Source: Erythroxylum novogranatense (taxonomy: Eukaryota; Streptophyta; Magnoliopsida; Malpighiales; Erythroxylaceae). From it: a stretch of 64,000 nucleotides of DNA. The translations under genes were made by a program, and so were the position numbers. Of this stretch, positions 1 through 11,519 are shown in pieces. Position 1 is the stretch's first letter. Every line of letters starts with the position of its first letter. The DNA is taken from NCBI GenBank assembly GCA_029891385.1, contig CM057233.1, forward strand, positions 32,346,540 to 32,410,539, written 5' to 3'. Below the pieces are notes generated by a model that saw only the letters and a program-made list of their open reading frames with translations, searched no databases and was not told the origin of the DNA.

Positions 1-1256
1 TAAGCGAGTGCCACCTTGTGTCGGACTCCGTACTTGGCAACGACATTAGCAAATTGTTTGTTGCAAAAGTGTGGCCCTCGATCACTGATGATGGCTCTCG
101 GAGTTCCGAACCGTGTGAAAATGTTTTTCTTGAGAAATCTCGTAACAACACCTGCATCGTTAGTCGGAGAAGCAATTGCTTCTACCTATTTTGAAACATA
201 GTCAACTGCCACAAGTATATAAATATTTCTATTTGAAGTTGGAAAAGGAACCAAAAAATCAATTCCCCATACATCAAATAATTCAACTTCAAGAACATTA
301 GTCAAAGGTAACTCAACTTTCTTAGTGATCTTGCCAACTCGTTGGCATGCATCACAACTTCTTACATAGTTATGAGCATCTGTAAAAAGTGTTAACCCAA
401 AGAATCCAGATTGGAGGATTTTAACTGTTGTTCGCTCACCGTTGAAGTGACCACCGTATAGAGAAGAATGAAAATGATAAATAATGTTTTGTTGTTCCTT
501 GAAAGGAACGCATCTTCTCAATACGTTATCCTTACCCAACTTGTAGAGATATGGTTCGTCCCAAAAATATGTTCTAACATCGTGCATGAATTTTTTCTTT
601 TGTTGATATGTAAAATCAGGAGGTAATTGTTTACATACCAAATAATTAATGAAATCAGCATACCAAGGGATTTTTTTTTCCTTCACCATGAAGAGTCTTT
701 CATCAGGAAAAGACTCGTTGATTTGCACGACTTTTGGTGAAGAGCTTTCGGCGTTCTCCATTCTTGATAAGTGATCGGCTACTTGATTCTCGGTTCCCTT
801 CCTATCTACTATCTCTAGGTTGAACTCTTGGAGGAGTAAGACCCATCGAATAAGTCTCGGTTTAGCATCCTTCTTTTCAATCAAGTATTTGATGGCTGAA
901 TGATCTGTAAAAACTTTCACTTTCGTGTCAACAAGGTAAGATTGCAATTTCTCAAATGCATAAACAACAGCTAATAACTCTTTTTCAGTTGTGGTATAAT
1001 TCAATTGAGCATCATTAAGAGTTTTACTAGCATAGTAGATATAGTGAAAAACCTTGTTGTACCGTTGTCCTAAAACGGCACCCACCGCATAATCGCTTGC
1101 ATCACACATAATCTCGAAAGGACGGCTCCAATCGGGTGCAACAATAATTAGTGAAGACACCAACTTCTCCTTTAGTACATGAAAAAAAGCATACAATTTT
1201 TATCAAACTTAAATGGGACATCCTTTTCAAGCAAATTGGACAAGGGTTTCGAGATT
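1..1256 (-). pseudogene. Element A pol: RNase H and integrase part
   Basis: Encodes the C-terminal part of an Athila-type polyprotein. The RNase H part starts near the IMCDASD motif (about 1100) and includes [14 protein letters not shown] and [10 protein letters not shown], so the acidic catalytic residues are present. The integrase zinc finger follows ([11 protein letters not shown] then CDAC, about 335-465), then the core with its first Asp in VWGIDF and the second in ISDRGP near position 100; the catalytic Glu lies beyond the edge. A TAG at 186-188 sits in the context VSK*VEA, where a Trp codon (TGG) is expected. Frameshifts at about 1197-1257, one next to an A run, separate this part from the RT frame. 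Integrase would insert the cDNA; this copy cannot make it in one piece. Confidence 0.88.
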
Positions 1257-3023
1257 TTAGAATTGTTTTTTTATGAAATGCCTATAAAACCTGGCATGTC
1301 TGAGGAAGCTTCGAATTCCCTTTACTGATGTGGGTGGTGGTAGCTTCTCAATTGTCTCGATTTTTGCTCGGTCTACCTCCAGCCCTTTACTAGAAACCTT
1401 GTGTCCAAGAACAATACTTTCTTGTACCATGAAATGACATTTCTCCCAATTGAGCACAAGATTGGTCTCTTCACATCTTTCTAGAACTTTGGTTAAATTT
1501 TCTAAGCACATATCTAATGAATCTCCATGGACTGAAAAATCATCCATAAACACTTCTAACTCGTTATCAACCATGTCTGAAAAGATGGCCATCATACATC
1601 TTTGAAATGTGGCTAGTGCGTTACATAGTCCAAATGGCATTCTTCGAAAAGCGAAAGTGCCATAAGGGCATGTAAATGTGGTTTTTTCTTGATCTTCCAC
1701 TGCAATTGGCACTTGGTTATAACCTGCATAGCCATCCAAAAAGCAATAATATACCTTACCAGCCAATTGATAGAGCATTTGATCAATGAAGGGTAGTGGA
1801 AAGTGATATTTCTTTGTTGCTTTGTTCAGCTTTCGGTAGTCAATGCAAATCCTCCATCCGGTAATGGTTCTCGTTGGGATGAGTTCGTTCTTCTCGTTTG
1901 TCACCACCGTCATTCCTCCCTTTTTGGGTACACATTGCACCGGACTTACCCAAGAACTATCCGATATAGGGTAAATAATACAAGCATCAAGCCACTTCAC
2001 GATTTCCTTCTTCACCACTTCCTTCATGTTTGGGTTCAATCGCCTTTGTGGTTGCACATTAGGCTTGAACTCTTCTTCTAATATGATCTTGTGTTGACAG
2101 AAAAGTGGGCTTATTTCCTTGATATCAGCTATGGTCCAACCGATTACTCTTTTGTGTCCTTTCAAAACACGAAGTAGTTTCTCTTCCTGCACATTAGTTA
2201 GTTCTGTGGAAACAATAACAAGAAGGGTGGAGTTCTCACCTAAGTAAGCATACTTCAAGTGATGAGGAAGTTGCTTAAATTCTAACTCCGGAGGTACTTC
2301 GATTGAAGGTTTTGCTACTTCATCCTTGGAATTGTTCCATGGCTCTATAACTTGTCTATATGGTCTTAGAGATGAACCTTTGTCTAACAAGTTAATGTAT
2401 TCGAGAATTTCTTCTTCATCAAACTCATTAAGTGTTGTTAAAGCAGCTTTCAAAGGATCATTGGTTAGAACATTCATAGTTGAGTCATTTAAAATTGCCC
2501 TAGTTGAAGAAATTGCATAACATTTTTCATTTGGAAATTTCATAGAAGAAAAAATGCTAAAGGTTACCTCTTCTCCATTTACTCTCATGGTAAGTTCTTC
2601 TTTTTCAACATCGATGAGAACTCTACTTGTGGCTAGGAACGGTCGTCCCAAAATGATAGGTACCTCTGCATCTTCTTCAATGTCACAGACTATAAAATCT
2701 GTTGGAAAATTGAGCTTATCCACCTTGACTAGCTCATCTTCAAGAATTCCCCATGGATGGATAATGGAACGATCAACCAATTGTAGTCTCACCGAAGTTA
2801 GTTTAATTACATCTCCCATGCCTAATTTTCTGAAAATAGAGATGGGCATTAAATTAATGGAAGCACTAAGATCACAAAGAGCCTTACCAAAAATTTGTGT
2901 GTCAATTACATATGGAATTGTAAAAGTTCCAGGATCCTTGAGTTTTGGTGGGAGCTTCTTTTGTAGTATTGCACTACATTCTTCCATCAAGGCCACAGTT
3001 TCATAATCTCCAAGCCTTCTCTT
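1257..3023 (-). pseudogene. Element A pol: aspartic protease and reverse transcriptase
   Basis: The longest open frame of the window (2996-1257, 579 codons). The protease region comes first; its catalytic motif reads CDLSASINLMP, with Ser where this family normally has Gly after Asp-Leu, so activity is doubtful. It is followed by the conserved VPIILGRPFLAT segment. RT motifs follow in order: GWRICIDYRKLN, YYCFLDGYAGYNQ, MPFGLCNALATFQRCM and the active site FMDDF (1533-1550), which is intact. The frame ends in an A-rich stretch near 1257, where a frameshift breaks the join to RNase H. Upstream it is separated from gag by a TAA at 3024-3026. Gag and pol were probably one long frame, as in related elements. 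Confidence 0.88.
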
Positions 3024-3026
3024 TTT

Positions 3027-4814
3027 TTATAGAACATCCTCCATAAATTTCACATAGCTTGGCATATTTTGTAAAGCTTCAGCAAAGGGAATGTTAATTG
3101 TTAGTTTTTTAAAAACATCCATAAATTTTTCAAACCCTTTTTCATGCTTTTGTTTTGCTAGCCTTTGAGGAAATGGTGGTGGAGGATATGGTCTTTCCCT
3201 CGGTTGTTTTTCCTTGTCTTCCCTTGGTTTTTCTTCCTCCTTTTTTTCCATGGATCTATCAACATCAATAACAACATCATCCCGCAAAATTTTAGAAATT
3301 TTAGAATTTATACATACCCCTTTCCCTTGGGAAGTTGCTGTTGTATTCACCTCTTTGCCATTCCTAAGAATGATGGCATGAAGTTGTTCCTTTCGAGGAT
3401 TTACAGTGTCACTTGGCAATGTTCCTTGAGGACGACTTTTTAAAGCTTCAATCACTTGTCCCATTTGAGTTTGCAAGTTCCGTGTTGATTCTTCAAGTTT
3501 AACCATTCTTTGACCACTTTGCTCCATGAACTTCCCCAATATACTCTCCAATGATGCTTGGTTGGATGTATTTGGAGGTTGTCCTTTTGGTTGGTTTTGA
3601 TATTGCCAATTTTGTTATTATGGTTGAAATCCCAGTGGGTGATTTTGCCTTGGAGGGTAATTTCTTGCTCCCGAATTGTAGTTGTTTGCATTTTGATTAT
3701 ACGGAGCTCTTTGATTCCCGAAGTAATTTACCGTCTCGGTCGGTGGTTCGACGTTTGGACACTGTTCATAATGATGGCTTTCACCATAATAATCACAAGT
3801 AAATGTAACGGCTTTTACCTGTTATGTTATGGGTTTAAGTTGCTCCAGAACAGTGTCTGTGATTTTCTTGCACATATTCGAGATCTTAGCATCCATCAAT
3901 TCTGAGGGATTTATTTCATAAGTACTGGGGGCTTTCCGCGTAGGTTGAGATCCTCCTCTTTCATAAGCCCTACAGTTGTTAGCAATAACCTTTTCTACTA
4001 ATGATATAGTGTCATCGGGATTGAGTTCTAAGAACGTACATCCAACAATTGTATCTAGTTGACTTGTCGTAGCGAGAGTCAGCCCATGATATAAATGAGA
4101 GACTAGAGATGATGGAGGAATCCCGTGATGTGGGCACTTCCTTTGGAATTCTTTGAATCATTCAAAGGCTTCAGCTAATGACTCCATCTCGAATTGTTTG
4201 AAGTTGATAATCTCCATTTTAAGTTTGTGAGTCTTTCCTGGTGAGAAGTACTTTCTCATGAATTTGTCCTTTAATTTGCCCCATGTAGTCAATGAACCCT
4301 TTGGGTTTGCATCCCACATCCATTCTTTGGTTTCACCTGTAAGAGAAAATGGAAAGAGTCTTAGTCGCATTTGTTCATTTGACACATTTTTTACTTGGTA
4401 ACTATCGGCAATTTTGAGAAAATTTTTGAGGTGCGTGATGGGACAATCGGATGCCACTCCGGTGAAAGGTTTGTCCCTCAAGTAATTCATGACTGCTCCG
4501 TCAATTTTGAAAGTTTGAGTGGCTAGAATCCGAGTGTGAGCTACACTCGTTCTCTCATCAAAAATAGGTGTATGGTAATCTAAGCAACTTTGTGCTCGTT
4601 CCAATTCTCTTTGCTCGGCTTCCATTTCCTCTCGAACTTGTCTCCGTATTTCTTCATTTCGGAGTCGTTCGGTCGTTTGTTCGGGTGTCTCGTTATTATT
4701 TTCCAATTTGGCTGCAACTGCTCTTTGTTCTCGAACTCTTCTCCGATTCGCTCTACACGTTCTCTCTATTTCAGGATCACGTATAGGTTGGATCGGTTTA
4801 GAGCGGGTGAGCAT
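3027..4814 (-). pseudogene. Element A gag (broken)
   Basis: Capsid/nucleocapsid precursor. The ATG at 4812-4814 is preferred to an in-frame GTG at 4821-4823. The N-terminal half has a charged coiled-coil-like stretch rich in Arg and Glu, followed by the retrotransposon gag core (TFKIDGAVMNYL, LRLFPFSLTGETKEWM, KFMRKYFSPGKTHKLK). A TGA at 4155-4157 stands where Arg or Trp is expected (AEAFE*FKEFQRKCPHHG). Downstream, two adjacent TAA codons occur near 3620 in a Gln-rich stretch. The zinc knuckle at about 3760-3805 reads CDYYGESHHYEQC: its second Cys is Tyr, so zinc binding is lost. The C-terminal linker (3551-3027) is highly charged and Pro-rich. Confidence 0.85.
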
Positions 4815-4907
4815 GCAGATCACCTAGCCAATAAGAAAAAAATGAGACACGTAAGTAAACTTAAACCAAAAATCAAAACAAGTATTAATATTAAAACTAA
4901 AAATTGG

Positions 4908-4925
4908 TCCCCGACAACGGCGTCA
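4908..4925 (-). other. Primer-binding site, tRNA-Asp type (element A)
   Basis: Plus strand TCCCCGACAACGGCGTCA matches the 3' end of plant tRNA-Asp (ending GGCGCCA) with two differences. It lies 6 nt inside the LTR, as expected for minus-strand cDNA priming on the complementary strand. Element E has the same site with one difference. Confidence 0.88.
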
Positions 4926-4931
4926 AAAACT

Positions 4932-7161
4932 TGTTAGACGTCAACGCAAGTGCACGTTACTATCGTCAAGTAGTAAAAATATCGATCCCACGATGACCAA
5001 ATTAGTTAAATAGTAATACTCGTCATAACTGCTAATTAAAGCTAATAACATAAAAATTAAAGAAAATATTGATTGATTGCGGTTAAAAAAAAAAGAAATA
5101 AAAACGAGAATTAAAACAAGATAAAAATATAAGAAATATAAATGGAATGAAAATCTAGGAATTTAACTTCCCCCTTGATTTTACCTAGGTGTCAAAATTT
5201 TCTCGGTTTAACTCATATACCGGGTTTCATAACCTAAGATTCAGAATTAATTACTAAGCCCTCCCGGATCATTAGTAATCCTAATCATCAAACCAATTTC
5301 TTATATTTCTATGGTAAATTGTGATAATTCGATGATTACTTTATCAAATCAATCTTAATGTGATTACTTAGGGTGGATAGGTATCTCTCGATCCTAGGCA
5401 CAAATCACTACGAATGTGATCCTAAGCTATTGCAATCTTCTTCCAAATCTATTGCTCCCTGTTACGTTACACAAAGATTAAGAAAATCAATTTCACAGGT
5501 GATCAAATTATGGAAAGCATTAAGAACAAATTGCAATAATCAAACCTTTAAGTAAAAACGGGCATAAGAAATTAAACATAAAAAATACCAATTAACTGAG
5601 ATTACATCAAGGGTTCCATTAAAATCCTAGAATAAAAGGATTAGTTACTTATAATAATAGTAGCAACAATGAAAATAATAAAAGCAAGCATTATGATTAA
5701 GAAATAAATAAGAGGAATGGAAGAAATGATGTTGCTCTTTCAATTTTTGCCTCCAACGTATAAGCTAGCTTCTCCAACCCAGCACCTTAATTTCTCCCCC
5801 CTGTTTTTTTTTTGTGACCTTGATGCTTGTCTCATGGAGCCCTTTTATTTCTTTATTCTCCACTCTTTTGTAGTTCACTGATTCCCCCTGTCCCTGTTAA
5901 TTCTTATGCGTGATTTATTTATCTCTCGTGTATCTTGCCTCTCTTGGATGCCTTCTTGTCTGTTGTGCGTTAATTCCTGGCTGAAATTTCCAGTATCCTC
6001 TCCTTTATTTTGTTTGTCCACTCCAACGTCGCCACCTGTTGCACGCCTAGGTCCCTTTATTTCAGTTGGTTGTCTCCTATTGCGTGCTTTTGTGTGTTGC
6101 TCTTGATTTATTCCACTCACTGCTTCTCTATTTCATGCCAGCTGACTCACTCTTGATTTTTTCCCCTTAATTGTTGCCCCTAATTGAAGCCACGTCTCTT
6201 GCGTGAGTGACGTCTTCACCCTTCTGTTGTTGCTAATTTCTTTGTAGCTTGCGTGTATATTCCTTCAATTTGCTGCTTGATTTGTCCCTTGCTAAGTTGA
6301 TTGTGGCTTCCCATTTAAACGATGGGTAATTTGCACTGTTTAATAGATGGGACAATTAAGAACATTTGTTGCTGCCTTTCACCTTGCTCTCTCCGCGTGA
6401 CTTGTGTGACTCAGCTATGTATGAATTGCAATTTAAAGATGCCATTTTGCTCTTTGCTGTGTAGTGTGATGCGACAATTAAGGGTCACTCACATCAACCC
6501 CTCTTAATTCATTATGCTTGCTTCTCCGGTTCTTATGCGTGATTAATTTATTGCTTTCTGGCCATTTAATTTCCAACCCTCTTGATTTCACAATTTCACT
6601 GCGTGCCTTTTTGTTGCTCCCACTGGGCGTGATTTTCCTCTATTTCCTATGCGTTAATTGATTTCTTTGTTTCTGCCCTCAATCAAATGCCCAAACCACG
6701 TTAAAATAATCTTGCCATTTTAATTTTTTTGTGCAATGCCCACGTCTGCTTCCACTTGATTCCATTTGTCCTCTCTGTTGCTAATTTAAGGCTGTCTCAT
6801 GTTGCTTCCACTTGATTGGTCCACATCCACCTAAGTTCACGCCAGTAGCTGATTTTCTTGATCTTTTTGCTTGCTGATTTATTTCCCGTGGTTGTAACGT
6901 GTGTGTCTTTGGTTGTTTTCATTTTGTTGCTTCAATCATCTCCACGCATGCTACAACGTCTAGCCTCCTTCATTTAATTATTGGTGTTGTCTTTTTCAAT
7001 TAAAAACAAATGTATTTCCTACAAATTAAACAGGACTCATTATAAATGCAAAATAAGATAAACTAAGTAATTTAGTAGGAAAAATATGTACAAGCCCCAA
7101 TAATTTATCCAGAAATTAAGGAAAAATGCCATTAATTATAATGATAAAAATGCATCCAACA
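4932..7161 (-). repeat. 5' LTR of element A
   Basis: A 2230-bp LTR in minus orientation: plus-strand ends TGTTAGACG ... CATCCAACA give the TG...CA termini with short inverted ends (TGTTGG/CTAACA). It abuts the tRNA-Asp primer site. The part next to the primer site has text typical of Athila LTR ends; the rest is T-rich and contains the dispersed word TTCTTATGCGTGATT near 5902 and 6532. The left LTR copy is outside the window, so boundaries rest on termini and primer site only. Confidence 0.82.
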
Positions 7162-7325
7162 AAACAATAACGGAATAGTTCAGTCCTAAGTGATAGGTTT
7201 ATTTGTACTAAGTTTTGATAGGTGTTTTAGTGTGTTTATAGGTGTTTATTAGATGTTTGTTGCATATATAAGATTAGAATTATGATAATGTGAGTGTTTA
7301 TTTATATTCTAAGTGTTTTTTTTAG

Positions 7326-8225
7326 TGTTATAAATTCCGTTCAGTACAGGCCTAAAATTGGTACAAATTTTTAAATTTTGTACCGGTTGATTTTGATTAT
7401 AGTAGACGGTATTCAAAATACCGATCAAATACGGGTCAATATCAAAAATTTTAAAATTTTGGGAAATTTTTTTGAAAAATTTGCAAAAAGTTTCAAAATC
7501 TCCTCCTCCTTCCTACCTCTCCTTATCCACTTTTTTCAAAGTTTTTAAAATAATAACAAATATTTTATTACTAATAATAATTATAAATTAAATAAAACTT
7601 AAAAATAAAAGATTTTTATTTTAATTACTAATAAAATATTTTATTTAAATTTATTTTAATATTTTTATAAAGTATTAATTTTTTTAAAATAAATAATTTA
7701 AGATTTATTATTTATAAACTAATATTTATTATATATATTTTTAATTATTAAATCAAAATTTATTTGAAATTTATATATTTTAAAATATATTTTAAATTTA
7801 ATTATATTTTCTAATAATTATTAATATTAATTTTATATATTAAATTAAATAATTAAAATAAATAAAATGGAATGTGAAAAATAACAATTCTAAAAATAAT
7901 TCAAAATTTTAATAAAATACAAAATTTGCATTATTTTCATTATTTTACAATAAATTATTATATTTAGATAATTATTATATATAGAAATAATTAGAATATA
8001 ATAAAGATATATATAAACTAAAATGGATAAGATATAAAAAGATAAATTAAATAAACTACAACAGAAAAATATGATAATGAATTATTTTGTAATTTTTTTA
8101 AAAATTTAGAAACTATTTTATAAATTTTAAAAATAACCCGAAACGATACTTGGTATTAATCGATATCGATACAGTACCGTACCAGAACCCAATCCAGTAC
8201 CAAGTTTGGTATGGTATTCATAACA
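7326..8225. mobile_element. Candidate MITE-like element with 13-bp terminal inverted repeats
   Basis: A 900-bp, very AT-rich, non-coding segment bounded by TGTTATAAATTCC on the left and the inverted TGTTATGAATACC on the right (11 of 13 match). Both sides are flanked by TTAG (7322-7325 and 8226-8229), a possible 4-bp target duplication. Subterminal parts on both sides carry GGTAC/GTACC-type words. Removing it restores an LTR of the expected length. No transposase is visible, so it would be non-autonomous. The superfamily is not clear from the TSD length. Confidence 0.5.
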
Positions 8226-8403
8226 TTAGTTTTTGTGGTTTTGAGCATGTTGCAATCTTAATTATATGTTTCTCGAGCTTTTTGATGTAATCATTAGTGT
8301 TAGATATCAGATAAGTGAATAACAAGAAAGTTAGACGTGCATGGAGATGTATACGCAAAGGTATAATCGTCACATGATCGTAATAGAAGAGAGTTACCTA
8401 GAT

Positions 8404-8487
8404 TCATGATTGTGACTCCATTGTCACGATCATGATAGAGAGCAATTTTACAAAGTCATGATTGTGACTCCAATGTCACGATTATGA
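8404..8487. repeat. Paired inverted-repeat cluster in LTR B
   Basis: Two tandem 32-nt units starting at 8404 and 8456. Each has a 13-nt left arm TCATGATTGTGAC, a 6-nt loop and a right arm GTCACGATCATGA or GTCACGATTATGA, so each can fold into a hairpin. A partial word (GTCACATGATCG) lies just upstream near 8369. Confidence 0.75.
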
Positions 8488-9539
8488 CAGATGCTTTGCA
8501 AGTGTGACTTTTTCCATCTGTTTTAGGGTTTGGGGGCATTTTTGGAACCAATCAAAAGGTGAAAACCCTAGTTACACCCCAAAGACCCTAAAAGACCATT
8601 TAAGAACATTAAGAAGCCTTAAAAAATGTAGCCACCATCTGACAAAAGTGGATCAAACAAGGAAGATTGAGAAAGACATCCAAATTTTTAGTTTTCCAAA
8701 TCAAGCTCATAATAGAGTTTTTTTTTACAATTTTGTTATTTTCATCATACTTGAATTTCTAGATGTCTATTAATTTCATGATGTTCTAATTTCCATATTA
8801 GGGTTTATTTGTAGTTTTTTTGTGACTTATATCTTTGTAGATTCAATACAATATTTTAGTGTCATGTTCACGGTGCATACATTTACTTTGACAAAAAATC
8901 AAGAGGGTAAACCAAAAGTAATATGATTAATTCATGCAACAAGAGTTGGTAATTTAATATGTCATGCAATTAACAAATAAACAATTATTCAAAGAGAGAT
9001 CTTATATGAGAACTTGATTATCCAATAGATAGTTTTAAATCTAGTTGAAACATTAGGAAAGTTTTGTGAATTAAGTGGTTGCAAAATCTAGAATTCTCGT
9101 ATTCAATTAATGATAATCAATTAGGGTTAATTGGTTAGGTCTTAAGAGAAAGAGTAATCTTAGAAAATTTAGGATCTACATATAAATGGATCAATAATTG
9201 TTAATGGAATTAAATAATGAAAGAATAAATCCTATGCATTTGTCCTTAAATAATTTTGATTGCTCACTTGATATTGTTATTTGGTGATTTTATTTAATTG
9301 TTTTAATTTTCTGTTATTATTTCGCTCAAATCATATTTTATTACCTTAGAAAAGTTAGGTTCATTTAGTTTTATCTAGTTCCTCATAGGATGGATACCTT
9401 TTGATACTACAAGTTTATAATCAGTATACTTGTAGATATTGGAAGTTTTATTATATATAAAACTTGCTTAATACTAAGCAATAGAAAAGTAAGAAATTTA
9501 TAGCCTTGTTGGAGCATTTATCAAGTTTTTACTACTTAT

Positions 9540-11450
9540 ATCATTCATTTTTATATCACCTATCAGTTATATTTATACCAATCCTAATTTTTAGGTGAAG
9601 AGATATTAGAATCCATAATCCATATGAATGTTGTTTTGAGCAGGATATGGGATATATATATTCATTACTATATATCATTCTATTCATTTCTTTATATATT
9701 AAGCAAATGTTATAATTAAAACCTAACTTAACGACATCAAGGTTCTTTAAACACCCTGTTGAAGCTTTAAAGCAAGTTTATTATCTGAAATCATTATTTT
9801 TCTCAGCATACCTATCACATAGATGTAACATACCTTTCTCAGCATATCTATCACATAGATGTAACATACCATTCCTATAGATCATAATCTTGAACATACT
9901 ACAAGATATTTCAGAACATACTCTATGAAAATGATACATTATAATCAAACCAACTAATTTAAGGCATCGACATATCATAAGCATTCTAAAAACAAAATTT
10001 CTTCCCATTTCATTCACAAACATAAAAGTCAAATGTCATCACAAATTCAGAAAATCCATATTTACATTATACAACATTTTGTTTTGAGTTCAATCTCAGT
10101 ACTGAAAAAAAACATGAAATGGGATGTTAATACACAAAAATCTAACTAGACTCCTCAAATTCAACTAATCAGACCTTTGAGGCATTCTTGTCCCTAAAAT
10201 GCAAGTACTAGACTTCTACTATATAACCTCAGTAACTAGAACTGCCTTGAATCCAAAAAATAACTTTGCAATTTTGATGAGTTTGTGAACTCAGTGAGCG
10301 AATCATCGATGTATTCACTCAAGTCAGAACACGAAAATAAGTAAATCAAATAATCCAGTATTGAATACCACATCACATTTCATCATACATCAACAAGTTC
10401 ATCATATAAGCTAGTATTGCATATCACAACATAACCTCATTTACTTCAAACAATTCAATAAGTCATTTCAATTCAATCATAAGATACATGCAGTGACGTA
10501 TATGCAAATGCACAAGTGTTTCCTTCCCATTTTTGTTTTGTTATAACCAAGTGCCTATCAACCTAATTTACTATCCCGTACCTGTTATGTATATCGAGCG
10601 CATTTCTTTCGTATCCATTATGGATATCGAGTCCTTGTTATATAAGCTTGAGACTCTTTTTCACAATCCCGAGCTCAAAGATCTTTTCTCACATTGGTCA
10701 ATCTGGTCACAACTTCTTTATCTTATCATGCCTTTCAATGTAATGAGATGCATCAATCATTTGCCATACTTTCATTTCAATATACTCAAGACATATAACA
10801 AGCTCCTCAGATCTAAGTCCTGTATTTATCAATCAATTGTATACACATTTTAGACTAAACATTCAATTCACATAGAAGAACATATAATTAAGTTTATACA
10901 TCTAAGTCAACTCATAATATGCTCCAGAAAAGCTATTGCCTCAATGTTTCGGCAATGTCTGGATATTGACAATTGCCTGGCACGTCTATCGTCATGCAAT
11001 ACGTGCATAGTTCTGAATTTCTAATTTGTTTAATCATATGAATATATAATCATGCACATGTATATGTGCCATATCTCAATGCATACTCATAAGATGCCTA
11101 TATGATATTAACTTACAAATAAGCGACTATTTATCATCATTGTTAGAAAGCAGTCTCAACTAATAGTGATCAGCATTACAATTCCATGAATGATAGTGCT
11201 TCATTTTTTACATGTTTCGATTACATTGAAATGGTGCAACATTTTAAAAGATTACTTCTTAAGGAAAGTACCTTTTATATAGAATACAATATGTTGTAAG
11301 GAAATAAGGCTAAGATACAATCGTCGTGCATAGGAATAATTATGAAATATTTTCTTTGATTTCTTGAAAGTTAAGATCACTTAAATTCTATAAAATAATG
11401 AACATATATATCATAATAAAGCATAAATCATAATTTGTATCTTATTCTAA
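9540..11450 (-). repeat. Diverged chromovirus-type LTR remnant (region C)
   Basis: No coding signal. A segment at about 10270-10330 (gagtttgtgaactcagtgag, then an atcatcgatg word and a ttcactcaa word) matches the block found in solo LTR G (about 40070-40125), in both LTRs of I2 (near 50050) and inverted in LTR I (near 48890). The following GAGACTCTTTTTC stretch near 10650 also has counterparts in G. I infer an old, decayed LTR of the same superfamily in minus orientation; its ends cannot be placed. Confidence 0.4.
9801..9872. repeat. Tandem duplication, 36-bp period
   Basis: Two copies of a 36-bp unit beginning TCTCAGCATA and containing CACATAGATGTAACAT, with one internal difference. Non-coding local duplication. 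Confidence 0.75.
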
Positions 11451-11519
11451 AGCTTGATCCTTTTCTTCTTGTATCACTTGATCTGTTTTTTAAACTGGCT
11501 CATCTTAACCACCATATTT

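Larger units (their letters stand above)
1..7161 (-). mobile_element. Athila-like Ty3/gypsy retrotransposon (element A), truncated by window edge
   Basis: Minus-strand LTR retrotransposon. Seen: a 2.2-kb LTR with TG...CA ends (4932-7161), a primer-binding site matching the 3' end of tRNA-Asp directly inside it, then gag, protease, RT, RNase H and integrase in Ty3/gypsy order running towards position 1. The integrase C-terminus and 3' LTR lie beyond the left edge. The tRNA-Asp primer, the large LTR and the protein motifs fit the Athila/Calypso lineage. The coding region has several stops and frameshifts, so the copy is dead. The flank at 7162-7190 is only 29 bp before the next LTR (element B); no TSD can be tested because the other end is missing. 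Confidence 0.9.
7191..9523 (+). repeat. Athila-like LTR fragment (element B) with an inserted 900-bp element
   Basis: Plus-strand LTR. It starts TGATAGGTTTATT and ends GGAGCATTTATCA, followed by AGTTTTT (9524-9530), the spacer that precedes the GGCGCCG primer site in this lineage (element E shows the same spacer and site). Here the sequence leaves the family right after the spacer, so the primer site and internal region are gone. Without the 900-bp insert and one 4-bp flank copy the LTR is about 1430 bp, close to the 1404 and 1432 bp of the element E LTRs. Five bases on either side (CTAAG and AGTTT) do not match, so it is not a clean solo LTR but a truncated element. Confidence 0.6.

Noticed and set aside
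16..201. Small plus-strand frame at the left edge
   Set aside because: Antisense shadow of the element A integrase.
4908..4925. tRNA gene fragments at 4908, 33157 and 49354
   Set aside because: Only 13-18 nt complementary to tRNA 3' ends and placed next to LTRs: primer-binding sites, not genes.
8504..8773. 89-codon plus-strand frame
   Set aside because: Falls in the transcribed part of LTR B; no similarity to known proteins that I recognise.
7191..9523. Element B as a solo LTR
   Set aside because: The flanking five bases do not match, and the LTR is followed by the start of the primer-site spacer, so truncation fits better.
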